Under the pieces are notes generated by a model. The model had not been told where the DNA came from. It made no database searches and saw only the letters and a list, made by a program, of their open reading frames with translations. A stretch of DNA of 51,161 nt from an uncultured beta proteobacterium (GTDB taxonomy: Bacteria; Pseudomonadota; Gammaproteobacteria; Burkholderiales; Burkholderiaceae_C), in contig CAILZB010000049.1 in assembly GCA_903838565.1 (NCBI GenBank), positions 1 through 51,161 of the forward strand, read 5' to 3'. This document shows, piece after piece, positions 8,012 to 17,722 of the stretch; the stretch's first letter is position 1, and the number at the start of each line of letters is the position of its first letter. The position numbers were made by a program, and so were the translations under genes.

Positions 8012-10162
8012 TCAACGCACGGTGGCTCGTTCCGAAATCATCTTGGGTGTGATGAACACCAGCATCTCGTTCTTGGTGCTTGCCTTGGATTTGGTCTTGA
8101 ACAGATTGCCGAGGTAGGGGATGTCACCCAGCACCGGCACCTGGGTTACCGAGTCGTTTTCGTTCAGCGTGAAGATTCCGCCGATCACGACCGTGCCGCC
8201 GTTTTCCACCAGCACCTGGGTCTTGATGTGCTTGGTGTTGATGGCGTAGCCAGCCGATGTCAGTACACCCAGGCTGTCGTTGGTCACGTCCACGTCCAGC
8301 ACGATGCCGCCCTCGGGCGTGATCTGCGGTGTCACCTCAAGCTTCAAATTGGCCTTCTGAAATGCGATCGACGTGGCACCACTGGAGGTCGCCACCTGGT
8401 AGGGCAATTCGGTTCCCTGTTCGATCAGCGCCTTGGTCTGGTCGGCCGTGACCACGCGCGGACTGGACACGATCTTGCCCTTGCCATCGGCTTCCAGCGC
8501 CGACAGTTCGAGGTTCAGGAAGCGGTTGGCGGTGGCGCTGAAGATGGATACCGCCAGGCTCGCCGGGCTGAAGCCGTTCTGACCGATGGCGGGCAGATTC
8601 ACGAACTGGCTGCTGGTGTCGACCTTGCCGCCAGCACCCGTGGTGGCGACGGCGTTACCGTAGTTGGTGCCGAAGGCGATACTGTTGTTCCCGCCGCCGA
8701 TCTGATAACCACCGGTGCCGCCGTTTTGCGCGCGCAGATCGGCTGCACCGAGTCGGATGCCCAGCGACTGACCAAAGGTGTCCGATGCCTCGACCATGCG
8801 CGCCTCAATCAGCACCTGCCTGACGGCGATATCGAGCTTGGCAATCAACTGCCTGACCTCTTCCAGTTTGCTGGGAATATCGGTCACGAACAGCTGGTTG
8901 GTCCGCGTCGCGGCGGTGGCGCTGCCGCGGGCACTCAACATGCTGCGCGCGGCCGTGGAACTGCTCGATCCGCCGCCAGAGGCTCCGCCCGACGCCACGG
9001 CAGTGATCTGTGTCGCCACGTCAGCCGCCTTCGCGTAATTCAGCTGAAATGTCTGCGTCCTCAGCGGCTCCAGATTCTCGATCGCCGCGGCGGCTTCCAG
9101 ATCCTTCTTGGTCTTGGCGTCGAGTTCGTCTTTGGGCGCGATCAGCAACACATTGCCGGTCTTCTTCATGCCCAGACTCTTGGCGTCCATGATGATCTGG
9201 AAGGCCTGGTCCCATGGCACATCCTTGAGCCGCAAGGTCACCGATCCGGTCACCGAGTCGGAGGTGATGATGTTGAAGTTGGTGAAGTCGGCAATCACCT
9301 GCAACAACGAGCGGACTTCGATGTTCTGGAAGTTCAGCGACAGTTTCTCACCGCTGAAATTCGGGCCTTGAGTCAACTTCTTCGCATCCACTTTCTGCGG
9401 CCGGACTTCCACCACAAACTGCGTGTCGCTCTGGTAGGCACTGTGCTCCCACGCGCCTTTGGGCTCGATCACCATGCGCACACGGTCACCGGCCTGAAAG
9501 GTCGTGACGGTTTGCACCGGGGTGCCAAAGTCCGATACATCCAGGCGTCGACGCAAACCCTCGGGCAGGCTGGACTTCATGAACTCCACCACCAGGGTCT
9601 GACCCTGCTGACGAATGTCCACACCGACCTGGTTGTTGGCCAAGGCCACGACAATTCTGCCGGTGTTGTCTGCGCCGCGCCTGAAGTCAAGATCCTTCAG
9701 CGGCAGCACGTCGCGGTTGCGGTTCTCGGCGAAGACCGGCGCCGCTGGCGCAGCCATGACGACGGGATCCAGAAAGACCAGCAGCGTCTTGCCCTGCTGC
9801 TGCGTCTTGTACGTCGTCGCCACCTTCAAGTTCAGCACCACGCGCGACCGGTCGCCGGCCTGCGCCACGTTCACCGACCGGAGGTTGCCCTGATTGATCT
9901 CGACCACCGACCGACCCATGCCGTTGCTGTAGCCCGGGAAGTCCAGCGCGATGCGCGCAGGCGACTGGATGGAGAATCCGGTCGGCGTGCCCGACAACGG
10001 CTGCGAGAGTTCGATCCGGATCACCTCGGCTCCGCCCTGCAGGGTGCCGCTGACCGACTCGATCACGTTTTGCGCCTGCGCCCCCAACGACAGGACCACG
10101 GCCACCATCATCAAGGCCAGGCGGGGCAACATTTTCAGCAGGGAAAAGTTTGTCATATTCAT
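8012..10162 (-). CDS. pilQ: Type IV pilus secretin PilQ
   Basis: PilQ forms the outer-membrane channel through which the pilus exits. About 716 residues follow the ATG at 10162, whose TGA overlap with pilP (ATGA) fixes the start. The signal peptide is MLPRLALMMVAVVLSLGAQAQ. Two AMIN-type peptidoglycan-binding regions follow (about residues 30-270, for example IRIELSQPLSGTPTGFSI). Next come an STN domain (LSLNFQNIEVRSLLQVIADFT), a secretin N domain, and the secretin core with SSPRVVTADQTKALIEQG, GTELPYQ, VTPQITPEGGI and VPVLGDIPYLGNLFK. It is the last structural gene of pilMNOPQ. Confidence 0.97.
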   Translation of the reverse strand: MNMTNFSLLKMLPRLALMMVAVVLSLGAQAQNVIESVSGTLQGGAEVIRIELSQPLSGTPTGFSIQSPARIALDFPGYSNGMGRSVVEINQGNLRSVNVAQAGDRSRVVLNLKVATTYKTQQQGKTLLVFLDPVVMAAPAAPVFAENRNRDVLPLKDLDFRRGADNTGRIVVALANNQVGVDIRQQGQTLVVEFMKSSLPEGLRRRLDVSDFGTPVQTVTTFQAGDRVRMVIEPKGAWEHSAYQSDTQFVVEVRPQKVDAKKLTQGPNFSGEKLSLNFQNIEVRSLLQVIADFTNFNIITSDSVTGSVTLRLKDVPWDQAFQIIMDAKSLGMKKTGNVLLIAPKDELDAKTKKDLEAAAAIENLEPLRTQTFQLNYAKAADVATQITAVASGGASGGGSSSSTAARSMLSARGSATAATRTNQLFVTDIPSKLEEVRQLIAKLDIAVRQVLIEARMVEASDTFGQSLGIRLGAADLRAQNGGTGGYQIGGGNNSIAFGTNYGNAVATTGAGGKVDTSSQFVNLPAIGQNGFSPASLAVSIFSATANRFLNLELSALEADGKGKIVSSPRVVTADQTKALIEQGTELPYQVATSSGATSIAFQKANLKLEVTPQITPEGGIVLDVDVTNDSLGVLTSAGYAINTKHIKTQVLVENGGTVVIGGIFTLNENDSVTQVPVLGDIPYLGNLFKTKSKASTKNEMLVFITPKMISERATVR

Positions 10163-10716
10163 TTCTTTGAGCTCTCTAGAAGCTGCAATTTGACGGGCCT
10201 TTCGACCCACTCGCCGGAGGCGTCCTGGACGATTTCGCGCAACGCCAGTTCGGTTTCGTCGATCTTCGTGATGCGTCCGTAGTTTTGACCCAGATGGTCG
10301 CCCTCGCGTACCTGATACAGGAGTTTTTCGACCTGCAGCAAAGCCACCGGCTTCCCTTCCTTGGTCAGGCTTCCCACCATGGACATGGCATCCAGCGGAA
10401 ATGACTCCAGCGCTTCCTTGCGACGGGCCAGTTCTGGCGCCAGCAGGGCCGCATTGTCGGCCACGCGACTCAGGTCGCGCTTGACCGACTGGACCAGGCG
10501 CTGGATGCTGAAAGGGTCGATTGCGCTACCCTCGGTATACAACTGAGGGACGAATTTCTTGGGCTCTGAAATGGGGTCGATCACGGCCTTGGTCTGGTTT
10601 CTCTGTTCGCCCATCCACTGACGCAGTTCGTCCTGGCTTGACGCTCCGCAGCCCCCCAGAATGAGGGCCACAAACAGCAGGCCCGACGAAGCCAGGAGCG
10701 TAGACAGGCGGCTCAT
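10159..10716 (-). CDS. pilP: Type IV pilus lipoprotein PilP
   Basis: PilP is an inner-membrane lipoprotein linking the PilMNO alignment complex to PilQ. It has 185 residues, normal for the family. The N-terminal signal ends in the lipobox LILGGC (Cys about residue 23). The segment DPISEPKKFVPQLY is the unstructured PilQ/PilO-binding tail. The C-terminal beta domain contains GKPVALLQVEKLLYQVREGDHLGQNYGRI, typical of PilP. Both ends overlap neighbours by 4 bases (pilO stop with pilP ATG, pilP stop with pilQ ATG), indicating coupled translation. Confidence 0.95.
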   Translation of the reverse strand: MSRLSTLLASSGLLFVALILGGCGASSQDELRQWMGEQRNQTKAVIDPISEPKKFVPQLYTEGSAIDPFSIQRLVQSVKRDLSRVADNAALLAPELARRKEALESFPLDAMSMVGSLTKEGKPVALLQVEKLLYQVREGDHLGQNYGRITKIDETELALREIVQDASGEWVERPVKLQLLESSKK

Positions 10717-11417
10717 TTCGCAGCCCCGCCTGCTGTCGCAGCGCCAGCGGCGCCCGGTTTCGCCGGAACTTTACGCTGTGCGGCGATTTCGTTGGCGTCA
10801 AGATACCTGAAGGTCTTGGCCGTCGCTTCCATCGAGAGCAGACCGCCGTCTTTCACCGGCGACACCGACAGATTGTTCAAGGTCACGATGCGCGAAAGAT
10901 TGGCGATGTCCGAGGCAAAGGCTCCGATGTCGTGATAGCGGCCCGTGACCTTCAGGGCGATCGGCAGCTCGGCGTAATAGTCCTTCACCACCACCTGTCC
11001 CGGTCGAAAAAGCTCGAACTGAAGACTGCGCCCCAGGCCCGACTGATTGATGTCGGACAGCAGTGCGTCCATTTCGGCCTTGCTGGGGAGCTGCTTTTCC
11101 AGTTGCGTCACGAACTGCTGCACCTGCTCGCGCTGCTTCTTCAAGGCATCCAGATTGACGGCCTGGGTGAGTTTCTTGGAGTAATCGTCGCGCAGCACCT
11201 GCTCCTTGGCGCGAGCGGATTCCAGATCGGCGTCGTAACTGTTCAACCACGCAAACCACAGGACGACCACCACCAGCGCGGCAACGACGACAAACAGCGC
11301 GTAACGCGGGATCGCGGGCCAGGTCGACGGGTCTTTGGGGTTGAGATTGCGGAACTGACTTTGCACGCGCTCGCGCACGGCAGCAAATTCAATCCTCGTT
11401 GGCATGATGGTGTCCAT
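10713..11417 (-). CDS. pilO: Type IV pilus inner-membrane protein PilO
   Basis: PilO dimerises with PilN in the periplasm as part of the alignment subcomplex. The 234-residue protein has a short cytoplasmic N-terminus, one membrane helix (YALFVVVAALVVVVLWFAW, about residues 38-57), a coiled coil rich in charged residues (about 60-120), and a ferredoxin-like periplasmic domain with the conserved PilO motif IALKVTGRYHDIGAFASDIANL. The Ala/Gly/Lys-rich tail is low complexity. It starts 10 bases after the pilN stop. A second in-frame ATG four codons later (MPTRIEF) is a plausible alternative start. Confidence 0.95.
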   Translation of the reverse strand: MDTIMPTRIEFAAVRERVQSQFRNLNPKDPSTWPAIPRYALFVVVAALVVVVLWFAWLNSYDADLESARAKEQVLRDDYSKKLTQAVNLDALKKQREQVQQFVTQLEKQLPSKAEMDALLSDINQSGLGRSLQFELFRPGQVVVKDYYAELPIALKVTGRYHDIGAFASDIANLSRIVTLNNLSVSPVKDGGLLSMEATAKTFRYLDANEIAAQRKVPAKPGAAGAATAGGAAK

Positions 11418-11427
11418 GGCGGTGTGG

Positions 11428-12084
11428 CTACAGTTTCACAGGGGCTGATGCAGCCACGGCGCTGGACGCCACGCCCTTGGCAGCGCTGGCACCGGCTGGC
11501 GACAACAAGGCTTTCTCGGCTTCGGAGGTCCGCATCAGACGAACCCGAATATTGAACTTGGCAACCCGGCGCTGGTCCCTGGGACCTATCGTCACGTTGT
11601 CGGCCACGATTTCGACCAGGTCAGGGCGCGACAACCAGGGCGTGTTGTTGGCCAGATTGCGCAGCAATTCGGAAATGCGTTCGTTCGACTGCGCGATGCC
11701 CTGCAGCGTCACGCTCTGGTTTTCCTGCTTCATGGACTTGATGTAAACCCCGTCCGGCAACTGCTTGACCAGCTCGTTGAGCATGTGGACCGGCAGATTT
11801 CGATCGGATTGCAGGTCTTCAACCGCCTGCTGGCGTGCACGCAGCGCGGTGATCTCGGCGCGCAAGCCCGCGATGTCCTTGATCTGGACATCGAGCTTCT
11901 TGTTCTCGGTTTCCAGTATGGTGATCTTGTCTTGCTCGTCCGAGAGTTTCGCCTGGTACCACAAGAATATCGTCCCGGCGAGCAAGCCCCCGAGCAGCGC
12001 CGCAACGCCCATCAACAGATTGAACGCCTCGCGCCGGCGATGACGCGCAGCTTCCCGGTGTGGCAGCAGATTGATCAGAATCAC
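11428..12084 (-). CDS. pilN: Type IV pilus assembly protein PilN
   Basis: PilN binds cytoplasmic PilM through its N-terminal INLLP motif, seen here at the very start as MILINLLPHRE. A membrane helix (about residues 25-45, LLMGVAALLGGLLAGTIFLWY), a coiled coil and a periplasmic ferredoxin-like fold with LNELVKQLPDGVYIKSMKQ follow. It has 218 residues, slightly longer than typical because of an Ala/Ser-rich C-terminus. Its ATG overlaps the pilM stop (12081-12084), so the two partners are translationally coupled. Confidence 0.96.
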   Translation of the reverse strand: MILINLLPHREAARHRRREAFNLLMGVAALLGGLLAGTIFLWYQAKLSDEQDKITILETENKKLDVQIKDIAGLRAEITALRARQQAVEDLQSDRNLPVHMLNELVKQLPDGVYIKSMKQENQSVTLQGIAQSNERISELLRNLANNTPWLSRPDLVEIVADNVTIGPRDQRRVAKFNIRVRLMRTSEAEKALLSPAGASAAKGVASSAVAASAPVKL

Positions 12085-13160
12085 AGCGAAAACCTCCGCA
12101 TCGCCAAGCCGCAGGCCGTCAGATACGAAGGGGCTTCGTTGATCAGCCGCTTGGTCCTGACGCCGCTTCCGATCTCCATGCCTTCAAAGGGATTTACCAC
12201 GCTGCACGGGCAGGCAGCCTGTTGTGCGACGGTATCCACCAATCCCGGCAAGGCAGCTGCGCCGCCGGCGAGAAGAATATGCCCGACCTTGCTGTGCGGG
12301 GTGGTGTTGAAGAAGAACTGCAGGGCGCGACTGGCTTCCTGCGCCATGTTTTCGACAAAGGGACGCAGCACACTGACCTCGTAATCGTCGGGCAGGTCGC
12401 CGCTGCGCTTCTTCACCTCAGCCTCTTCCGAAGAAAAACCGTACTGGCGCACGATCAGCTGCGTCAGCTGGGCGCCGCCGAAGGCCTGATCGCGCTCGTA
12501 CAGCACCTCGTCGTTGCGCAGCACCTGCAGGCTGGTGGTGAAAGCGCCAATTTCGAACAGCGCCACCAGCGTATCGAGCCCGTTGTTGGGCAACATTTCA
12601 ATCAGTCGGCCGACGGCCAGCCGGGATGCGTAGGAATCCACATCCACCACCACCGCCTTCAGGCCTGCAGCCTCGGCCAGGCCCTGACGGTCCTGCACCT
12701 TCTCCTTGCGCGACGCAGCGATCAACACTTCGACATCGCCTTCGGATTTGGGACTGGGACCCACCACATAGAAATCGAGGCTGACTTCCTCGAGTGAAAA
12801 CGGAATATATTGATTCGCCTCGGACTCGACCTGGGTCTCCAATTCGGCCTCGGTCAGGCCGCCCGGAAGAATGATTCTCTTGGTGATCACGGCCGACGGC
12901 GGCAATGCCAGCGCGACATTCTTGGTGCGCGATCCGCTTTTCTTGACGAGCCGGCGAATCGCTTCGGCGACTTCGTCAAACTTTTCGATGTTGCCATCCG
13001 TCACCCAGCCGCGCTCGAGCAACTCGATCGCACAGCGTTCGAGCACCCAGACACCGGCATTGTTTCGCCCTAATTCCACCATTTTTGCACTGGACGAACT
13101 GACATCCAGACCAATCACGGACGCAGGTTGGCGATTGAAAAACGACCCCAAAGAGATCAA
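12081..13160 (-). CDS. pilM: Type IV pilus actin-like ATPase PilM
   Basis: PilM is the cytoplasmic actin-fold platform protein of the pilus machine. It has 359 residues. The nucleotide-binding phosphate loop is IGLDVSSSSAKMVEL (about residues 17-31). KNVALALPPSAVITKRI and the C-terminal HILLAGGAAALPGL adenosine motif also fit the FtsA/PilM family. The start is a TTG at 13158-13160, supported by AGGGGA about seven bases upstream. No ATG nearby fits. It is the first gene of pilMNOPQ and is divergent from the PBP1A gene across an AT-richer 258-bp spacer. Confidence 0.96.
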   Translation of the reverse strand: MISLGSFFNRQPASVIGLDVSSSSAKMVELGRNNAGVWVLERCAIELLERGWVTDGNIEKFDEVAEAIRRLVKKSGSRTKNVALALPPSAVITKRIILPGGLTEAELETQVESEANQYIPFSLEEVSLDFYVVGPSPKSEGDVEVLIAASRKEKVQDRQGLAEAAGLKAVVVDVDSYASRLAVGRLIEMLPNNGLDTLVALFEIGAFTTSLQVLRNDEVLYERDQAFGGAQLTQLIVRQYGFSSEEAEVKKRSGDLPDDYEVSVLRPFVENMAQEASRALQFFFNTTPHSKVGHILLAGGAAALPGLVDTVAQQAACPCSVVNPFEGMEIGSGVRTKRLINEAPSYLTACGLAMRRFSL

Positions 13161-13418
13161 AAAAGTCCCCTAAAATTTGCCTGAAGACGGCTGCTCAAAC
13201 TTAAGAATCTACTTTAATAGTAGCAGTAAGCTCTTTGTTCAGTAAAGGTTTTTAACATTTGGCAGCAATTTAGACGTTGCCAAAAGCCTACGCTGCGGGT
13301 TTCTAATGATGGCGCCCTGAACCCTGCCGCCAAAAGCCGGGTTGCCTGACCACCCGCGCAGCCGAGATGCCATTGCCGGCAATTTCTATAATGCGACCGA
13401 TACCGAATACCATATCAC
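13161..13418. promoter_or_regulatory. Divergent promoter region of pilM and the PBP1A gene
   Basis: This 258-bp spacer is markedly AT-richer than its surroundings at about 13200-13280. It must hold the start sites of both divergent genes. A small hairpin CTACT-TTAAT-AGTAG occurs at 13209-13223. I could not pick a convincing -35/-10 pair for either side. Confidence 0.5.
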
Positions 13419-15815
13419 ATGCATCCTGAGCCCCAACCCACAGCCTCCAGCAACAACAACAAGGACAGGAAAGGCAAGGCGTTGGCCTGGCCGGTTCGCG
13501 CGCTTTTGTGGGCCACAGGCGTGGTGGCGGCGGGCCTGGCTTCGCTGCTGATCCTGATCGGAATGGCGCTGGCGGTCGCCTACCCGAATCTGCCCGATAT
13601 TTCCGAATTGTCGGACTACCGGCCCAAACTGCCACTGCGTGTCTTCACGACCGAAGGCGAACTCATCGCCGAGTTCGGCGAGGAGCGCCGCCACCTCACC
13701 CGCATCCAGGATATCCCCCAAGTGATGAAGGACGCCGTGCTCGCGATTGAAGACTCCCGCTTCTATTCCCATGGCGGGGTGGACTACAAGGGCATGTTGC
13801 GCGCCGCTCTGGCCAATCTGGGGCGCATCAAAAGCCAGGGAGCCTCCACCATCACGATGCAGGTGGCGCGCAACGTGTATCTGTCCAAGGAAAAGACCTT
13901 TGCCCGAAAGATTTACGAAATTCTGCTCACCTTCAAGCTCGAACACATGCTGAGCAAGGACCAGATTCTGGAAATCTACATGAACCAGATCTTTCTGGGC
14001 AATCGCGCATACGGCTTTGCCGCTGCGTCGGAGGCGTATTTTGGCAAGCCCCTCAAGGACGTCACGATCGCCGAAGCGGCGATGCTGGCGGGCCTGCCGC
14101 AGGCGCCCTCCGCGTTCAACCCCATCAGCAACCCCAAACGGGCACGGGCGCGGCAGTTGCACATCATCGATCGCATGGAAGACAACGGCTTCATCACGGC
14201 AAAGCAGGCCTTGGCCGCGAAGGCCGAAGCCCTCAAGCTCAAGAGCGATGCAGACGACGGCCATGTGCATGCCGAGTACGTGGCAGAAACCGTGCGCCAG
14301 CTGATGTTTGCGCAATATGGCGAGGAGACCTACACGCGCGGCCTGAACGTCTACACCACGCTCAATGCGGTCGACCAGGAGGCCGCCTACCGGGCGTTGC
14401 GCCGCGGCATCATGGACTTCGAGCGCAAGCAGATCTACCGCGGACCCGAGCAGTTCGTGACCCTGCCCCAGGACCCGACCGAGGTCGACGACGCGGTGGA
14501 TGAGGCGCTTGGCGACCACCCCGACAATGGCGACGTGCTGGCCGCCGTGGTGCTGGAGGCCACGCCCAAGAAGATCGTGGCGGTGCGCCAAAGCGGCGAG
14601 ACCCTGGAGATTGTGGGCGAAGGACTCAGGCCGGCCCAGTCCGGTCTGTCGGACAAGGCCGCGCCCAACATCAAGATCCGCCGCGGCGCGGTCATCCGCG
14701 TGATGCAGACAGCCAAAGGCAGCTGGGAAATCACCCAACTGCCCGAAGTGGAAGGAGCCTTTGTCGCGCTGGACCCGCGCGATGGCGCGATCAAGGCCAT
14801 GGTCGGCGGATTTGATTTCGACAAGAACAAGTTCAACCACGTGACCCAGGCCTGGCGCCAGCCCGGATCGAGCTTCAAGCCTTTCATCTATTCCGCCGCC
14901 TTGGAGAAAGGTTTCACCCCTGCGACCGTCGTCAACGACGCCGAGTTGTTCTTTGACGCTGGCGTGACCGGCGGTCAACCCTGGGAGCCGAAGAACTACG
15001 ACGGAAAATATGACGGTCCCATCACGCTGCGCACGGGTCTGGCCAAGTCCAAGAACATGATCTCCATCCGCGTGCTCAACGCCATCGGCGCGCCCTACGC
15101 TCAGGACTGGATCACGCGCTTCGGCTTCGAAGCGGATAAACATCCCGCCTACCTCACCATGGCGCTGGGCGCCGGTTCGGTCACGCCAATCCAGATGGCC
15201 AGCGCCTACGCTGTTTTTGCCAACGGCGGCTACCGCGTGAACCCCTGGCTGATTGCACGCATCACAGAACAAAGGGGCAAGCTGCTGATCGAAACCAAGC
15301 CCGCTGCGCTGGACGAGTCGGTGCGCGCGATCGAGCCGCGCAACGCCTTCATGATGAGCAGTCTGCTGAGCAGCGTCACCAGCATCGGCACCGCGGCACG
15401 CGCCCAGGCCACGCTCAAGCGCCCTGACCTGTACGGCAAGACCGGCACCACCAACGACTCGATGGACGCGTGGTTCGTGGGCTTTCAGCCGACGATCGTG
15501 GGCGCCACCTGGATCGGCTACGACACGCCGCGCAAGCTCGGATCCGGAGAAACCGGCGGGGGACTGAGTCTGCCGGTGTGGATCAGCTTCATGGAAACCG
15601 CGCTCAAGGGCGTTCCCGTGGCCGAACTCGTTGCGCCCGAAGGCGTGGTCTATTCCGGCGGAGAGTGGTTCTACGACGAGTACGTGCGCAGCGCCGGCGT
15701 CGTCAGCCTGGGGCTGGGCGACAAGGGAACGCCTGGAGCGGGGACGGGCGCGCGCCCGGATGCACTTCCCGCGACGGACGAAAAGAAGAAGATCCTCGAC
15801 CTGTTCAAAAACTGA
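13419..15815 (+). CDS. mrcA: Penicillin-binding protein 1A (bifunctional transglycosylase/transpeptidase)
   Basis: This class A PBP polymerises and cross-links peptidoglycan. The 798-residue protein has an N-terminal membrane anchor (about residues 27-55). The GT51 glycosyltransferase domain carries catalytic Glu in [12 protein letters not shown] (about residue 110), [12 protein letters not shown] and KEIYMNQ-like [15 protein letters not shown]. An OB-like insert follows. The transpeptidase has SxxK in GSSFKP (about 484), SxN in KSKN (about 544) and KTG in GKTGTTND (about 674). Its position divergent from pilMNOPQ is conserved in many proteobacteria. The 3' end overlaps the convergent cyaY by 11 bases. 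Confidence 0.97.
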   Translation: MHPEPQPTASSNNNKDRKGKALAWPVRALLWATGVVAAGLASLLILIGMALAVAYPNLPDISELSDYRPKLPLRVFTTEGELIAEFGEERRHLTRIQDIPQVMKDAVLAIEDSRFYSHGGVDYKGMLRAALANLGRIKSQGASTITMQVARNVYLSKEKTFARKIYEILLTFKLEHMLSKDQILEIYMNQIFLGNRAYGFAAASEAYFGKPLKDVTIAEAAMLAGLPQAPSAFNPISNPKRARARQLHIIDRMEDNGFITAKQALAAKAEALKLKSDADDGHVHAEYVAETVRQLMFAQYGEETYTRGLNVYTTLNAVDQEAAYRALRRGIMDFERKQIYRGPEQFVTLPQDPTEVDDAVDEALGDHPDNGDVLAAVVLEATPKKIVAVRQSGETLEIVGEGLRPAQSGLSDKAAPNIKIRRGAVIRVMQTAKGSWEITQLPEVEGAFVALDPRDGAIKAMVGGFDFDKNKFNHVTQAWRQPGSSFKPFIYSAALEKGFTPATVVNDAELFFDAGVTGGQPWEPKNYDGKYDGPITLRTGLAKSKNMISIRVLNAIGAPYAQDWITRFGFEADKHPAYLTMALGAGSVTPIQMASAYAVFANGGYRVNPWLIARITEQRGKLLIETKPAALDESVRAIEPRNAFMMSSLLSSVTSIGTAARAQATLKRPDLYGKTGTTNDSMDAWFVGFQPTIVGATWIGYDTPRKLGSGETGGGLSLPVWISFMETALKGVPVAELVAPEGVVYSGGEWFYDEYVRSAGVVSLGLGDKGTPGAGTGARPDALPATDEKKKILDLFKN

Positions 15816-16146
15816 CGGAGCGCGTGAAGGGCAGCAGGGTGGCCGCCTGCTCGCTCGCGCAGCGCTGCAGCGTCGCAAAAAACTCTCCCTGTCCTTTGGT
15901 GTCTTGCCAGCCTTCGCCGTCGAAGCGGAAGTGGTAGCCACCGCTGCGCGCCGCGAGCCAGATTTCGTGCAGCGGCTTTTGCAGATTCACGACGATCTGG
16001 CTCGCGTTCGCAAAGGTCAGCGTGACCATGCCACCGCTGCGCTGATTGTCGATATCCGCGTCGCTCTCATCGTTGCATCGGTCGCAGGCCGCTTCCACGG
16101 TTTTGAGCACCAACTCGGCCCGGTCGAGAAACTGCGCATCGGTCAT
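15805..16146 (-). CDS. cyaY: Frataxin-like iron donor CyaY
   Basis: CyaY is the bacterial frataxin, an iron-binding regulator of IscS-dependent Fe-S cluster assembly. From the ATG at 16146 the product is 113 residues, the family size. The acidic helix-1 ridge ([13 protein letters not shown]) and the beta-sheet core motifs [26 protein letters not shown] and [17 protein letters not shown] sequence are diagnostic. Ten further upstream residues could be read from 16176, but homologues start MTDAQFLD. It is divergent from the lptM-like gene with only about 20 bases between starts, and its end overlaps the PBP1A gene. Confidence 0.95.
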   Translation of the reverse strand: MTDAQFLDRAELVLKTVEAACDRCNDESDADIDNQRSGGMVTLTFANASQIVVNLQKPLHEIWLAARSGGYHFRFDGEGWQDTKGQGEFFATLQRCASEQAATLLPFTRSVSF

Positions 16147-16167
16147 TACAATTTGTGGATGTTCCAT

Positions 16168-16359
16168 ATGCCACAAATTTTAGTCAGGATGATTGCCCTT
16201 GGCGCGCTGGGGGCGGCATTGGCCGCTTGCGGGCAAAAGGGCCCGCTGTATCTTCCCAGCCAGAACGCACCCGAACCCGCCGCCTCCGCCGCGCCGCAGC
16301 GCCCATCGTCCACGCCACCGGGTGCGCACGCCGCACCCACCAACTCGCCCGCCCCATGA
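16168..16359 (+). CDS. lptM: LptM-like small lipoprotein (YifL family)
   Basis: This 63-residue lipoprotein lies directly before lysA. Its signal peptide ends in the lipobox LAAC, immediately followed by GQKGPLYLP. That motif is the hallmark of LptM/YifL, which helps the LPS-export protein LptD mature. The remainder is Pro/Ala-rich and probably disordered. ATG 16168 is used. ATG 16189 is an alternative with a shorter n-region. Its TGA overlaps the lysA ATG (ATGA, 16356-16359), giving translational coupling. A cyaY-lptM-lysA arrangement is common in proteobacteria. Confidence 0.88.
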   Translation: MPQILVRMIALGALGAALAACGQKGPLYLPSQNAPEPAASAAPQRPSSTPPGAHAAPTNSPAP

Positions 16360-17645
16360 CCCCAACCTCTCTCCCCGGACAGCCGCACCTGGCCTATCGC
16401 GAGCGCGAACTCAGCCTGGAGCAGGTTCGTCTGGCCGATCTGGCGCAGGCCCACGGCACGCCGCTTTTCGTCTATTCCAAGGCCGCGATGCTGGCCGCGC
16501 TCGCCGCTTACCAGCGCGGATTTCAGGGCCGCAAGGCGCTGATCTGCTACGCCATGAAGGCCAACTCGACGCTGGCGGTGCTGCAGGTGTTTGCCCAGGC
16601 AGGGTGCGGCTTTGACATCGTCTCCGGCGGTGAACTGCAGCGCGTGCTCGCCGCCGGGGGCGACGTGAAGAAAGTGATCTTTTCCGGCGTAGGCAAGACC
16701 CGGTCGGAGATGAAGCAGGCGCTGTCCGCAGGCATCGCCTGCTTCAACGTCGAAAGCGAAGCCGAGCTGGAGGTGCTGAACCAGGTCGCGCTCGACATGG
16801 GAGTGCGCGCGCCCGTGAGCGTTCGCGTCAACCCCAACGTGGACCCGCAGACGCATCCCTACATCTCCACCGGACTCAAGGGCAGCAAGTTCGGCGTCGC
16901 GCACGAGCGCACCGTCGCCACCTACCAGCGCGCCGCCGGACTCAAGGGCTTGCAGGTGGTCGGGATCGACTGCCACATCGGCTCGCAGATCACGCAGGAA
17001 CTGCCCTATCTGGATGCGGTCGACCGCATGCTCGATCTGGTGCAGGAAATCGAGGCCGCAGGCATTCCGCTGCAGCATCTGGATTTTGGCGGCGGCTTGG
17101 GCATCGACTACAACGGCGACACCCCACCGGCGGCCGATGCCCTTTGGCAGCGGCTGCTGGCCAAGCTCGATGCCCGTGGCTTTGGTGGACGCCAGCTGAT
17201 GATCGAGCCGGGCAGGTCGCTCGTGGGCAACGCCGGGGTCTGCCTGACGCAGGTGCTGTACCTGAAGCCGGGCGAGACGAAGAACTTCTGTATCGTGGAC
17301 GCGGCCATGAACGACCTGCCGCGCCCGGCCATGTACCAGGCCTTCCACCAGATCGTTGCGCTGTCGCAGAAGGACAAGGCGGAGCAGGTGACGACGTGGG
17401 AAGTGGTCGGACCGGTGTGCGAAAGCGGCGACTGGATCGGCCACGACCGTGAGCTGGCGCTACAGCAGGGGGACCTCCTCGCGGTGCTGTCCGCCGGCGC
17501 GTACTGCATGAGCATGGCCAGCAACTACAACACCCGGGGCCGCGCCGCAGAAGTGCTGGTGGACCAGGACCGCTCCTACGTCATCCGCGCGCGGGAAAGC
17601 GCGCAGGACTGCTTTGCGCTGGAACGCCTGCCCGATCAGGCCTGA
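16356..17645 (+). CDS. lysA: Diaminopimelate decarboxylase
   Basis: LysA is the PLP enzyme that decarboxylates meso-diaminopimelate to lysine. About 429 residues follow the ATG at 16356, chosen because it overlaps the lptM stop and matches homologues ([21 protein letters not shown]). PLP-lysine lies in CYAMKANSTLAVL (about residue 68). HIGSQI, the phosphate-binding LDFGGGLGIDY, EPGRSLVGNAG and the active-site Cys motif CESGDWIG are all present. The upstream open frame overlapping lptM is in another reading frame context and is not part of the enzyme. Confidence 0.97.
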   Translation: MTPTSLPGQPHLAYRERELSLEQVRLADLAQAHGTPLFVYSKAAMLAALAAYQRGFQGRKALICYAMKANSTLAVLQVFAQAGCGFDIVSGGELQRVLAAGGDVKKVIFSGVGKTRSEMKQALSAGIACFNVESEAELEVLNQVALDMGVRAPVSVRVNPNVDPQTHPYISTGLKGSKFGVAHERTVATYQRAAGLKGLQVVGIDCHIGSQITQELPYLDAVDRMLDLVQEIEAAGIPLQHLDFGGGLGIDYNGDTPPAADALWQRLLAKLDARGFGGRQLMIEPGRSLVGNAGVCLTQVLYLKPGETKNFCIVDAAMNDLPRPAMYQAFHQIVALSQKDKAEQVTTWEVVGPVCESGDWIGHDRELALQQGDLLAVLSAGAYCMSMASNYNTRGRAAEVLVDQDRSYVIRARESAQDCFALERLPDQA

Positions 17646-17722
17646 CCCGATTCCTCCTGTTAGCATCCGTTTCGGGTTGGACTGCAGTCTGACTCAAGGC
17701 CACGAACTCGCCGGGAAAACTT

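Noticed and set aside
8000..10282. A 760-codon open frame on the plus strand opposite pilQ
   Set aside because: It is the antisense shadow of a GC-rich gene, rich in His/Arg/Gln with no recognisable domain. pilQ fits the operon and family exactly.
13386..15941. An 851-codon open frame on the minus strand opposite the PBP1A gene
   Set aside because: The composition is typical of an antisense frame, and no motif is present. PBP1A has all catalytic motifs on the other strand.
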